Counted from the first letter of the stretch, positions 46,571 to 58,762 are shown. The stretch is 64,000 nt of DNA from Prosapia bicincta (GCA_036971475.1 JBAIZL010000005.1:64038655-64102654); one strand, 5' to 3'. The notes: generated by a model not told the origin, from the letters alone. A program made the numbers and translations.

Positions 46571-48700
46571 AAAAAATGGATTTCTCATTTAAAAGGCATA
46601 ATAAACGCAGAATCGACCATAGATTCGCATTGTGCTCTTAGAATTGATCTATAATAAGTATTATAGGAGCTATCGCAATTGTCATATATTTTCACTAAAA
46701 AAATGCATGAATTATAGTTCATGGAGTTGCGATTTCTACAAAAAATGGATATCTCATTTAAAAGGCATAATAAACGCAGAATCGACCATAGATTCGCATT
46801 GTGCTCTTGGAATTGATCTATAATAAGTATTATAGGAGCTATCGCGATTGTCATATATTTTCTCTTAAAAAATGCATGAATTATAGTTCATGGATTTTGC
46901 GATTTCTACAAAAAATGGATTTCTCATTTAAAAGGCATAATAAACGCAGAATCGACCATAGATTCCCATTGTGCTCTTAGAATTGATCTATAATAAGTAT
47001 TATAGGAGCTATCGCAATTGTCATATATTTGCTCTAAAAAAATGCATGAATTATAGTTCATGGATTTTGCGATTTCTACAAAAAATGGATTTCTCATTTA
47101 AAAGGCATAATAAACGCAGAATCGACCATAGATTCGCATTGTGCACTTAGAATTGATCTATAATAAGTTATATAGGAGCTATGGCAATTGTCATATATTT
47201 GCTCAAAAAAAATGCATGAATTATAGTTCATGGATTTTGCGATTTCTACAAAAAATGGATTTCTCATTTAAAAGGCATGATAAACGCAGAATCGACCATA
47301 GATTCGCATTGTGCTCTTAGAATTGATTTATAATAAGTATTATAGGAGCTATGGCAATTGTCATATATTTGCTCTAAAAAAATGCATGAATTATAGTTCA
47401 TGGATTTTGCGATTTCTACAAAAAATGGATTTCTCATTTAAAAGGCATAATAAACGCAGAATCGACCATAGATTCTCATTGTGCTCTTAGAATTGATCTA
47501 TAATTTTTTATTATAGGAGCTATCGCAATTGTCATATATTTTCTCTAAAAAAATGCATGAATTATAGTTCATGGATTTTGCGATTTCTACAAAAAATGGA
47601 TTTCTCATTTAAAAGGTATAATAAACGCAGAATCGACCATAGATTCGCATTGTGCTCTTAGAATTGATCTATAATAAGTATTATAGGAGCTATCGCAATT
47701 GTCATATATTTTCTCTAAAAAAATGCATGAATTATAGTTCATGGATTTTGCGATTTGTACAAAAAATGGATTTCTCATTTAAAAGGCATAATAAACGCAG
47801 AATCGACCATAGATTCGCATTGTGCTCTTAGAATTGATCTATAATAAGTATTATAGGAGCTATCGCAATTGTCATATATTTTCACTAAAAAAATGCATGA
47901 ATTATAGTTCATGGAGTTGCGATTTCTACAAAAAATGGATATCTCATTTAAAAGGCATAATAAACGCAGAATCGACCATAGATTCGCATTGTGCTCTTGG
48001 AATTGATCTATAATAAGTATTATAGGAGCTATCGCGATTGTCATATATTTTCTCTTAAAAAATGCATGAATTATAGTTCATGGATTTTGCGATTTCTACA
48101 AAAAATGGATTTCTCATTTAAAAGGCATAATAAACGCAGAATCGACCATAGATTCCCATTGTGCTCTTAGAATTGATCTATAATAAGTATTATAGGAGCT
48201 ATCGCAATTGTCATATATTTGCTCTAAAAAAATGCATGAATTATAGTTCATGGATTTTGCGATTTCTACAAAAAATGGATTTCTCATTTAAAAGGCATAA
48301 TAAACGCAGAATCGACCATAGATTCGCATTGTGCACTTAGAATTGATCTATAATAAGTTATATAGGAGCTATGGCAATTGTCATATATTTGCTCAAAAAA
48401 AATGCATGAATTATAGTTCATGGATTTTGCGATTTCTACAAAAAATGGATTTCTCATTTAAAAGGCATGATAAACGCAGAATCGACCATAGATTCGCATT
48501 GTGCTCTTAGAATTGATTTATAATAAGTATTATAGGAGCTATGGCAATTGTCATATATTTGCTCTAAAAAAATGCATGAATTATAGTTCATGGATTTTGC
48601 GATTTCTACAAAAAATGGATTTCTCATTTAAAAGGCATAATAAACGCAGAATCGACCATAGATTCTCATTGTGCTCTTAGAATTGATCTATAATTTTTTA
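46315..48700 (+). repeat. HOR block F: 1,190-bp duplication (7 monomers)
   Basis: A run of seven monomers is repeated at a constant 1,190-bp offset with its private defects: ATGGAGTTGCG (short deletion) near 46,722/47,912, AAGTTATATAGG near 47,166/48,356, GATTCTCATT near 47,471/48,661, and TAATTTTTTATTATAGG at 47501/48691. Sharing of so many unusual defects implies a very recent tandem duplication. Confidence 0.88.
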
Positions 48701-51390
48701 TTATAGGAGCTATCGCAATTGTCATATATTTGCTCTAAAAAAAATGCATGAATTATAGTTCATGGATTTTGCGATTTCTACAAAAAATGGATTTCTCATT
48801 TAAAAGGCATAATAAACGCAGAATCGACCATAGATTCGCATTGTGCTCTTAGAATTGATCTATAATAAGTATTATAGGAGCTATCGCAATTGTCATATAT
48901 TTTCTCTAAACAAATGCATGAATTATAGTTCATGGATTTTGCGATTTCTACAAAAAATGGATTTCTCATTTAAAAGGCATAATAAACGCAGAATCGACCA
49001 TAGATTCGCATTGTGCTCTTAGAATTGATCTATAATAAGTATTATAGGAGCTATCGCAATTGTCATATATTTTCTCTAAAAAAATGCATGAATTATAGTT
49101 CATGGATTTTGCGATTTCTACAAAAAATGGATTTCTCATTTAAAAGGCATAATAAACGCAGAATCGACCATAGATTCGCATTGTGCTCTTAGAATTGATA
49201 TATAATAAGTATTATAGGAGCTATCGCAATTGTCATATATTTTCTCTTAAAAAATGCATGAATTATAGTTCATGGATTTTACGATTTCTACAAAAAATTG
49301 ATTTCTCATTTAAAAGGCATAATAAACGCAGAATCGACCATAGATTCGCATTGTGCACTTATAATTGATCTATAATAAGTATTATAAGAGCTATCGCAAT
49401 TGTCATACATTTGCTCTAAAAAAAATGCATGAATTATAGTTCATGGATTTTGCGATTCCTACAAAAAATGGATTTCTCATTTAAAAGGCATAATAAACGC
49501 AGAATCGACCATAGATTCGCATTGTGCACTTAGAATTGATCTATAATAAGTATTATAGGAGCTATCGCAATTGTCATATATTTTCTCTAAAAAAATGCAT
49601 GAATTATAAGTTCATGGATTTTGCGACTTCTACAAAAAATGGATTTCTCATTTAAAAGGCATAATAAACGCAGAATCTACCATAGATTCGCATTGTGCAC
49701 TTAGAATTGATCTATAATAAGTATTATAGGAGCTATCGCGATTTTCATATATTTTCTCTTAAAAAATGCATGAATTATAGTTCATGGATTTTGCGATTTC
49801 TACAAAAAATGGATTTCTCATTTAAAAGGCATAATAAACGCAGAATCGACCATAGATTCGCATTGTGCTCTTAGAATTGATCTATAATAAGTAATATAGG
49901 AGCTATCGCAATTGTCATATATTTTCTCTTAAAAAATGCATGAATTATAGTTCATGGATTTTGCGATTTCTACAAAAAATGGATTTCTCATTTAAAAGGC
50001 ATAATAAACGCAGAATCGACCATAGATTCGCATTGTGCTCTTAGAATTGATCTATAATAAGTATTATAGGAGCTATCGCAATTGTCATATATTTTCTCTA
50101 AAAAAAATGCATGAATTATAGTTCATGGATTTTGCGATTTCTACAAAAAATGGATTTCTCATTTAAAAGGCATAATAAACGCAGAATCGACCATAGATTC
50201 GCATTGTGCACTTAGAATTGATCTATAATAAGTATTATAGGAGCTATCGCAATTGTCATATATTTTCTCTAAAAAAATGCATGAATTATAGTTCATGGAT
50301 TTTGCGATTTCTACAAAAAATGGATTTCTCATTTAAAAGGCATAATAAACGCAGAATCTACCATAGATTCGCATTGTGCACTTAGAATTGATCTATAATA
50401 AGTATTATAGGAGCTATCGCGATTTTCATATATTTTCTCTTAAAAAATGCATGAATTATAGTTCATGGATTTTGCGATTTCTACAAAAAATGGATTTCTC
50501 ATTTAAAAGGCATAATAAACGCAGAATCGACCATAGATTCGCATTGTGCTCTTAGAATTGATCTATAATAAGTATTATAGGAGCTATCGCGATTGTCATA
50601 TATTGTCTCTTAAAAAATGCATGAATTATAGTTCATGGATTTTGCGATTTCTACAAAAAATGGATTTCTCATTTAAGAGGCATAATAAACGCAGAATCGA
50701 CCATAGATTCGCATTGTGCTCTTAGAATTGATCTATAATAAGTATTATATTAGCTATCGCAATTGTCATATATTTTCTCTAAAAAAATGCATGAATTATA
50801 GTTCATGGATTTTGCGATTTCTACAAAAAATGGATTTCTCATATAAAAGGCATAATAAACGCAGAATCGACCATAGATTCGCATTGTGCTCTTAGAATTG
50901 ATCTATAATAAGTATTATAGGAGCTATGGCAATTGTCATATATTTGCTCTAAAAAAAATGCATGAATTATAGTTCATGGATTTTGCGATTTCTACAAAAA
51001 ATGGATTTCTCATTTAAAAGGCATAATAAACGCAGAATCGACCATAGATTCGCATTGTGCACTTAGAATTGATCTATAATAAGTATTATAGGAGCTATGG
51101 CAATTGTCATATATTTGCTCTGAAAAAATGCATGAATTATAGTTCATGGATTTTGCGATTTCTACAAAAAATGGATTTCTCATTTAAAAGGCATAATAAA
51201 CGCAGAATCGACCATAGATTCTCATTGTGCTCTTAGAATTGATCTATAATAGGTATTATAGGAGCTATGGCAATTGTCATATATTTGCTCTAAAAAAAAT
51301 GCATGAATTATAGTTCATGGATTTTGCGATTACTACAAAAAATGGATTTCTCATTTAAAAGGCATAATAAACGCAGAATCGACCATAGAT

Positions 51391-54300
51391 TCCTATTGTG
51401 CTCTTAGAATTGATCTATAATAGGTATTATAGGAGCTATCGCAATTGTCATATATTTTCTCTAAAAAAATGCATGAATTATAGTTCATGGATTTTACGAT
51501 TTCTACAAAAAATGGATTTCTCATTTAAAAGGCATAATAAACGCAGAATCGACCATAGATTCGCATTGTGCTCTTAGAATTGATTTATAATAAGTATTAT
51601 AGTAGCTATCACGATTTTCGTATATTTTCTCTTAAAAAATGCATGAATTATAGTTCATGGATTTTGCGATTTCTACAAAAAATGGATTTCTCATTTAAAA
51701 GGCATAATAAACGCAGAATCGACCATAGATTCGCATTGTGCTCTTAGAATTGATCTATAATAAGTATTATAAGAGCTATCGCAATTGTCATAAATTTGCT
51801 CTAAAAAAATGCATGTATTATAGTTCATGGATTTTGCGATTTCTACAAAAAATGGATTTCTCATTTAAAAGGCATAATAAACGCAGAATCGACCATAGAT
51901 TCACATTGTGCTCTTAGAATTGATCTATAATAAGTATTATAGGAGCTATCGCAATTGTCATATATTTTCTCTAAAAAAATGCATGAATTATAGTTCATGG
52001 ATTTTGCGATTTCTACAAAAAAATGGATTTCTCATTTAAAAGGCATAATAAACGCAGAATCGACCATAGATTCGCATTGTGCTCTTAGAATTGATCTATA
52101 ATAAGTATTATAGGAGCTATCGCGATTGTCATATATTGTCTCTTAAAAAATGCATGAATTATAGTTCATGGATTTTGCGATTTCTACAAAAAATGGATTT
52201 CTCATTTAAGAGGCATAATAAACGCAGAATCGACCATAGATTCGCATTGTGCTCTTAGAATTGATCTATAATAAGTATTATATTAGCTATCGCAATTGTC
52301 ATATATTTGCTCTAAAAAAAATGCATGAATTATAGTTCATGGATTTTGCGATTTCTACAAAAAATGGATTTCTCATTTAAAAGGCATAATAAACGCAGAA
52401 TCGACCATAGATTGATATTGTGCTCTTAGAATTGATCTATAATAGGTATTATAGGAGCTATCGCAATTGTCATATATTTTCTCTAAAAAAATGCATGAAT
52501 TATAGTTCATGGATTTTACGATTTCTACAAAAAATGGATTTCTCATTTAAAAGGCATAATAAACGCAGAATCGACCATAGATTCGCATTGTGCTCTTAGA
52601 ATTGATTTATAATAAGTATTATAGTAGCTATCGCGATTTTCGTATATTTTCTCTTAAAAAATGCATGAATTATAGTTCATGGATTTTGCGATTTCTACAA
52701 AAAATGGATTTCTCATTTAAAACGCATAATAAACGCAGAATCGACCATAGATTCGCATTGTTCTCTTAGAATTGATCTATAATAAGTATTATAAGAGCTA
52801 TCGCAATTGTCATACATTTGCTCTAAAAAAATGCATGTATTATAGTTCATGGATTTTGCGATTTCTACAAAAAATGGATTTCTCATTTAAAAGGCATAAT
52901 AAACGCAGAATCGACCATAGATTCGCATTGTGCTCTTAGAATTGATCTATAATAAGTATTATAAGAGCTATCGCAATTGTCATAAATTTGCTCTAAAAAA
53001 ATGCATGTATTATAGTTCATGGATTTTGCGATTTCTACAAAAAATGGATTTCTCATTTAAAAGGCATAATAAACGCAGAATCGACCATAGATTCGCATTG
53101 TGCTCTTAGAATTGATCTATAATAAGTATTATAGGAGCTATCGCGATTTTGTCATATATTGTCCCTTAAAAAATGCATGAATTATAGTTCATGGATTTTG
53201 CGATTTCTACAAAAAATGGATTTCTCATTTAAGAGGCATAATAAACGCAGAATCGACCATAGATTCGCATTGTGCTCTTAGAATTGATCTATAATAAGTA
53301 TTATATTAGCTATCGCAATTGTCATATATTTGCTCTAAAAAAAATGCATGAATTTAAGTTCATGGATTTTGCGATTTCTACAAAAAATGGATTTCTCATT
53401 TAAAAGGCATAATAAACGCAGAATCGACCATAGATTCCTATTGTGCTCTTAGAATTGATCTATAATAGGTATTATAGGAGCTATCGCAATTGTCATATAT
53501 TTTCTCTAAAAAAATGCATGAATTATAGTTCATGGATTTTACGATTTCTACAAAAAATGGATTTCTCATTTAAAAGGCATAATAAACGCAGAATCGACCA
53601 TAGATTCGCATTGTGCTCTTAGAATTGATTTATAATAAGTATTATAGTAGCTATCACGATTTTCGTATATTTTCTCTTAAAAAATGCATGAATTATAGTT
53701 CATGGATTTTGCGATTTCTACAAAAAATGGATTTCTCATTTAAAACGCATAATAAACGCAGAATCGACCATAGATTCGCATTGTGCTCTTAGAATTGATC
53801 TATAATAAGTATTATAAGAGCTATCGCAATTGTCATACATTTGCTCTAAAAAAATGCATGTATTATAGTTCATGGATTTTGCGATTTCTACAAAAAATGG
53901 ATTTCTCATTTAAAAGGCATAATAAACGCAGAATCGACCATAGATTCACATTGTGCTCTTAGAATTGATCTATAATAAGTATTATAGGAGCTATCGCAAT
54001 TGTCATATATTTTCTCTAAAAAAATGCATGAATTATAGTTCATGGATTTTGCGATTTCTACAAAAAAATGGATTTCTCATTTAAAAGGCATAATAAACGC
54101 AGAATCGACCATAGATTCGCATTGTGCTCTTAGAATTGATCTATAATAAGTATTATAGGAGCTATCGCGATTGTCATATATTGTCTCTTAAAAAATGCAT
54201 GAATTATAGTTCATGGATTTTGCGATTTCTACAAAAAATGGATTTCTCATTTAAGAGGCATAATAAACGCAGAATCGACCATAGATTCGCATTGTGCTCT

Positions 54301-56150
54301 TAGAATTGATCTATAATAAGTATTATATTAGCTATCGCAATTGTCATATATTTGCTCTAAAAAAAATGCATGAATTATAGTTCATGGATTTTGCGATTTC
54401 TACAAAAAATGGATTTCTCATTTAAAAGGCATAATAAACGCAGAATCGACCATAGATTGATATTGTGCTCTTAGAATTGATCTATAATAGGTATTATAGG
54501 AGCTATCGCAATTGTCATATATTTTCTCTAAAAAAATGCATGAATTATAGTTCATGGATTTTACGATTTCTACAAAAAATGGATTTCTCATTTAAAAGGC
54601 ATAATAAACGCAGAATCGACCATAGATTCGCATTGTGCTCTTAGAATTGATTTATAATAAGTATTATAGTAGCTATCGCGATTTTCGTATATTTTCTCTT
54701 AAAAATGCATGAATTATAGTTCATGGATTTTGCGATTTCTACAAAAAATGGATTTCTCATTTAAAAGGCATAATAAACGCAGAATCTACCATAGATTCGC
54801 ATTGTTCTCTTAGAATTGATCTATAATAAGTATTATAAGAGCTATCGCAATTGTCATACATTTGCTCTAAAAAAATGCATGTATTATAGTTCATGGATTT
54901 TGCGATTTCTACAAAAAATGGATTTCTCATTTAAAAGGCATAATAAACGCAGAATCGACCATAGATTCGCATTGTGCTCTTAGAATTGATCTATAATAAG
55001 TATTATAAGAGCTATCGCAATTGTCATAAATTTGCTCTAAAAAAATGCATGTATTATAGTTCATGGATTTTGCGATTTCTACAAAAAATGGATTTCTCAT
55101 TTAAAAGGCATAATAAACGCAGAATCGACCATAGATTCGCATTGTGCTCTTAGAATTGATCTATAATAAGTATTATAGGAGCTATCGCGATTTTGTCATA
55201 TATTGTCCCTTAAAAAATGCATGAATTATAGTTCATGGATTTTGCGATTTCTACAAAAAATGGATTTCTCATTTAAGAGGCATAATAAACGCAGAATCGA
55301 CCATAGATTCGCATTGTGCTCTTAGAATTGATCTATAATAAGTATTATATTAGCTATCGCAATTGTCATATATTTGCTCTAAAAAAAATGCATGAATTTA
55401 AGTTCATGGATTTTGCGATTTCTACAAAAAATGGATTTCTCATTTAAAAGGCATAATAAACGCAGAATCGACCATAGATTCCTATTGTGCTCTTAGAATT
55501 GATCTATAATAGGTATTATAGGAGCTATCGCAATTGTCATATATTTTCTCTAAAAAAATGCATGAATTATAGTTCATGGATTTTACGATTTCTACAAAAA
55601 ATGGATTTCTCATTTAAAAGGCATAATAAACGCAGAATCGACCATAGATTCGCATTGTGCTCTTAGAATTGATTTATAATAAGTATTATAGTAGCTATCG
55701 CGATTTTCGTATATTTTCTCTTAAAAAATGCATGAATTATAGTTCATGGATTTTGCGATTTCTACAAAAAATGGATTTCTCATTTAAAACGCATAATAAA
55801 CGCAGAATCGACCATAGATTCGCATTGTGCTCTTAGAATTGATCTATAATAAGTATTATAAGAGCTATCGCAATTGTCATACATTTGCTCTAAAAAAATG
55901 CATGTATTATAGTTCATGGATTTTGCGATTTCTACAAAAAATGGATTTCTCATTTAAAAGGCATAATAAACGCAGAATCGACCATAGATTCGCATTGTGC
56001 TCTTAGAATTGATCTATAATAAGTATTATAAGAGCTATCGCAATTGTCATACATTTGCTCTAAAAAAATGCATGTATTATAGTTCATGGATTTTGCGATT
56101 TCTACAAAAAATGGATTTCTCATTTAAAAGGCATAATAAACGCAGAATCG
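51391..56150 (+). repeat. HOR block G: 2,045-bp period (12 monomers = two related 6-mers)
   Basis: GATTCCTATTG occurs at about 51391, 53436 and 55480, and GATTGATATTG at 52411 and 54456, giving a 2,044-2,045-bp unit present about 2.3 times. The two markers alternate every six monomers, and each is followed by the same series: TAATAGGTATT, TTACGATTTC, CGATTTTCGTATATT, then TTATAAGAGC with CATACATTT or CATAAATTT. The 12-mer is therefore a doubled 6-mer whose halves have since diverged. Confidence 0.85.
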
Positions 56151-56689
56151 AATATAGATTCGCATTGTGCCCTTAGAATTGATCTATAATAAGTATTATA
56201 GGAGCTATGGCAATTGTCATATATTTGCTCTAAAAAAAATGCATGAGTTATAAGTTCATGGATTTTGCGATTTCTACAAAAAATGTATTTCTCATTTAAA
56301 AGGCATAATAAACGCAGAATCGACCATAGATTCGCATTGTGCACTAATAATTGATCTATAATAAGTATTATAGGAGCTATCGCAATTGTCATATATTTTC
56401 TCTAAAAAAATGCATGAATTATAGGTCATGGATTTTGCGATTTCTACAAAGAGTGGATTTCTCATTTAAAAGGCATAATAAACGCAGAATCGACCATAGA
56501 TTCGCATTGTGCTCTTAGAATTGATCTATAATAAGTATTATAGGAGCTATCGCGATTGTCATATATTTTCTCTTAAAAAATGCATGAATTATAGTTCATG
56601 GATTTTGCGATTTCTACAAAAAATGTATTTCTCATTTAAAAGGCATAATAAACGCAGAATCGTCCATAGATTTGCATTGTGCTCTTAGA

Positions 56690-57435
56690 ATTGATCTATA
56701 GTAAGTATTATAGGAGCTATGGCAATTGTCATATATTTTCTCTTAAAAAATGCATGAATTAAGGATTATAGGAGTTCATGGATTTTGCGATTTCTACAAA
56801 AAATGGATTTCTCATTTAAAAGGCATAATAAACGCAGAATCGACCATAGATTCGCATTGTGCTCTTAGAATTGATCTATAATAAGTATTATAAGAGCTAT
56901 CGCAATTGTCATACATTTGCTCTAAAAAATGCATGTATTATAGTTCATGGATTTTGCGATTTCTACAAAAAATGGATTTCTCATTTAAAAGGCATAATAA
57001 ACGCAGAATTGACCATAGATTCGCATTGTGCTCTTAGAATTGATCTATAATAAGTATTATAAGAGCTATCGCAATTGTCATACATTTGCTCTAAAAAATG
57101 CATGTATTATAGTTCATGGATTTTGCGATTTCTACAAAAAATGGATTTCTCATTTAAAAGGCATAATAAACGCAGAATTGACCATAGATTCGCATTGTGC
57201 TCTTAGAATTGATCTATAATAAGTATTATAAGAGCTATCGCAATTGTCATACATTTGCTCTAAAAAAATGCATGTATTATAGTTCATGGATTTTGCGATT
57301 TCTACAAAAAATGGATTTCTCATTTAAAAGGCATAATAAACGCAGAATCGACCATAGATTCGCATTGTGCTCTTAGAATTGATCTATAATAAGTATTATA
57401 GGAGCTATCGCAATTGTCATACATTTGCTCTAAAT
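56690..57435 (+). repeat. Array edge: irregular monomers and a 169-bp near-identical run
   Basis: The last monomers are less regular. One has an extra segment (AAGGATTATAGG, 56,761-56,772) that looks like a displaced piece of the monomer's own TATTATAGG region. Three consecutive monomers starting at about 56,859, 57,028 and 57,197 are almost identical; the first two carry AAAAAATGCATGTATTATAG and a private AGAATTGACC. The final monomer stops at its position of about 65. Confidence 0.8.
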
Positions 57436-57462
57436 TGTCATAATAAGAAACTTGATTCGATA

Positions 57463-57724
57463 ATGTATGCCTATACGAGCACCCGAAATATAACCAGTAT
57501 GTATTATTTAGACCTTTCTTCAGACGATATTAATAATATTCAGTATCTATAAGGTGCAAAACCAATTTGGTAGAGGTAAAAAACGTCGTCATCGTCAGCC
57601 TACCGTTCAACAGCTGCTGAAACGTCTGCAAGACAAAGGGCTTTACTTGAAACCGTACAAGAAACAAGGTCGCGGGAAGAAGAGATGTACGAAAAAAAAC
57701 TTCGATAGATTGTATACCCGTTAG
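57463..57724 (+). pseudogene. Small basic protein, possible virion core or DNA-condensing protein remnant
   Basis: An ATG at 57463 opens a 29-codon frame ending at 57552. A second frame, open from 57512 to the stop at 57722-57724, encodes a strongly basic segment with clusters such as GRGKKRRHRQ, LKPYKKQGRGKKR and CTKKNF. The basic frame has no ATG, so the two may be parts of one gene separated by a frame change near 57,541; this is inference. Short Arg/Lys-rich proteins next to an adenain-like protease recall the DNA-binding core proteins of adenovirus-like virions, but no diagnostic domain is visible. It ends just before the protease region and overlaps its upstream open frame. It is probably not functional. 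Confidence 0.5.
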
Positions 57725-57728
57725 ACCG

Positions 57729-58064
57729 TTGATTAATATAGATCTGGAGCGATACGCCTTAGCCATGGAAGTACCGTGGTTCAGAGATGTATACATGAGA
57801 GATACATTACCAGCACGACCTTTAAGAAACGAATCGGCTATCGTGAATTTGGATAGTAGATCCGGCTCCGGCACCCATTGGGTATGTTACAAAAAGAGAG
57901 GAAACTCTATAGAGTACTATGATAGTTTCGGGAATCTGCGACCGCCAATTGAGCTAAGTAGGTATTTTGGTGAAGACGCCAACGTACACTATAACTACAG
58001 GAGGCATCAAAAAGACAACTCAGTCGTTTGCGGTCATTTGTGTTTAAAGTTTCTCACGTCATGA
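57729..58064 (+). CDS. Adenain-like (C5 family) cysteine protease, virus-derived, no intact start codon
   Basis: The motifs appear in adenovirus-protease order: GTHWV with the catalytic His (codon 57876-57878), YYDSFG with the acidic residue (Asp, 57921-57923), Gln for the oxyanion hole (58008-58010), and VCGHLC with the nucleophile Cys (58029-58031). Gln and Cys are seven residues apart, as in adenain. In Polinton-type elements this enzyme processes capsid proteins. The frame is open from 57651, but the first in-frame ATG is at 57765, inside the conserved N-terminal region (PLINIDLERYA precedes it), so the true start is lost or altered. The stop overlaps the next gene's ATG as ATGA (58061-58064), which suggests a natural C-terminus. 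It is shorter than adenain (about 200 residues), lacking the region after the Cys. The catalytic residues survive although its neighbours are broken. Confidence 0.82.
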   Translation: MINIDLERYALAMEVPWFRDVYMRDTLPARPLRNESAIVNLDSRSGSGTHWVCYKKRGNSIEYYDSFGNLRPPIELSRYFGEDANVHYNYRRHQKDNSVVCGHLCLKFLTS

Positions 58065-58762
58065 GTATAGTGCTAACAGATCGCACACCTGTTTTGTCAT
58101 GTGACTTTTTCCCGCCAATTGATGTTTCAAAAGACGAGTGGGAAATAGGTTTTATCGATCCGGCAACATACAATTCGATACCCAACATCATTGAGAATGT
58201 AAACAATCGTTTTCATTACGGTGATGATAATGATATTCACACGATTTCATTACTGACCGGATCGTACGAAATATCCGATATTGAGAGGTATATTAAATCG
58301 AAACTAGTTACCGATACTGTTTTAGTATTGACACCTAATAATAACACACTCAAAGTGGAGGTAAAATGTTCGCACGCGATCTTTTTCGACAAGGCCATGT
58401 CTATAGGCCAGCTGATGGGGTTCAGTAAGAAGAAATTAGAGGCAAATCAAAGACATTCTTCTGATCGGCCGGTAGATATCATCAGGGTTAACGTGATTCG
58501 CGTTAATTGCAATATAGTCGCCGGATCGTTTCAAAACGGCATATAATGCCATACTTCGCACGAATTTTATCCGCAGGTACTGCCCGGTTATAAGATTGTA
58601 GAAGTCCCACAGTGCGTAATATATTTACCTGTCAACGTAAGCGTCATTCATAATAGCACTGTAAGTCTAAGAGATCAGAACGGTGATACAATCGACTTTC
58701 GTGGAGAAGTCATTTCGGTACGATTACATTTACGAAGACGCCAAGATGGGTCTAATATTTAA
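58061..58762 (+). pseudogene. Minor capsid (penton-like) protein, one premature in-frame stop
   Basis: ATG 58061 (MSIVLTDRTPVL) overlaps the protease stop. The frame runs 161 codons to TAA at 58544-58546, then continues without any indel for 71 more codons to TAA 58760-58762. The downstream part is clearly coding in character (for example LPGYKIVEVPQCVIYLPVNV and FRGEVISVRLHL). The N-terminus has FFPPIDVSKDEWEIGFID and TYNSIPNI. By position between the adenain-like protease and the major capsid protein, and by resemblance to insect Polinton-type proteins as I recall them, it is a minor capsid or penton-like protein; the exact virion role is inferred. A single nonsense codon is the only lesion seen. 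Confidence 0.72.

Larger units (their letters stand above)
1..57435 (+). repeat. Satellite DNA array, about 338 tandem monomers of about 170 bp
   Basis: The same unit of about 170 bp (AT-rich, with A7 and A6 tracts) repeats head to tail without a foreign insertion. The window's first base is position 1 of the register used here (starting TGCTCTTAGA and ending ATTCGCATTG). Most monomers differ from the consensus at only a few sites, and the variable sites are linked. TGCACTTAG usually goes with GCTATGGCAATTG and TTTGCTC; TGCTCTTAG usually goes with CTATCGCAATTG or CGCGATTG and TTTTCTC. These linked variants define monomer subtypes arranged in higher-order repeats. All monomers have the same orientation. 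Length, homogeneity and HOR structure fit a centromeric or pericentromeric satellite; that location is inference. Every short open frame inside it is a by-product of the repeat. Confidence 0.98.

Noticed and set aside
1..57435. CRISPR-like array
   Set aside because: The whole 170-bp unit is repeated with no unique spacers, and the context is eukaryotic.
1..57435. Primate alpha satellite, because the monomer is close to 171 bp
   Set aside because: Only the length agrees. The sequence does not resemble alpha satellite as I know it and has no CENP-B box (the ATTCGCATTG segment fails the required downstream positions).
340..57552. Many 61-90-codon open frames on both strands inside the satellite
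   Set aside because: The + strand frames begin with GTG or TTG, recur with the monomer, and end because 170 is not a multiple of three. The - strand ones are the same effect. They are products of repetition, not genes.
57530..57874. 114-codon frame on the - strand
   Set aside because: It lies opposite the basic protein and protease coding frames and has no recognisable motif; a shadow frame.
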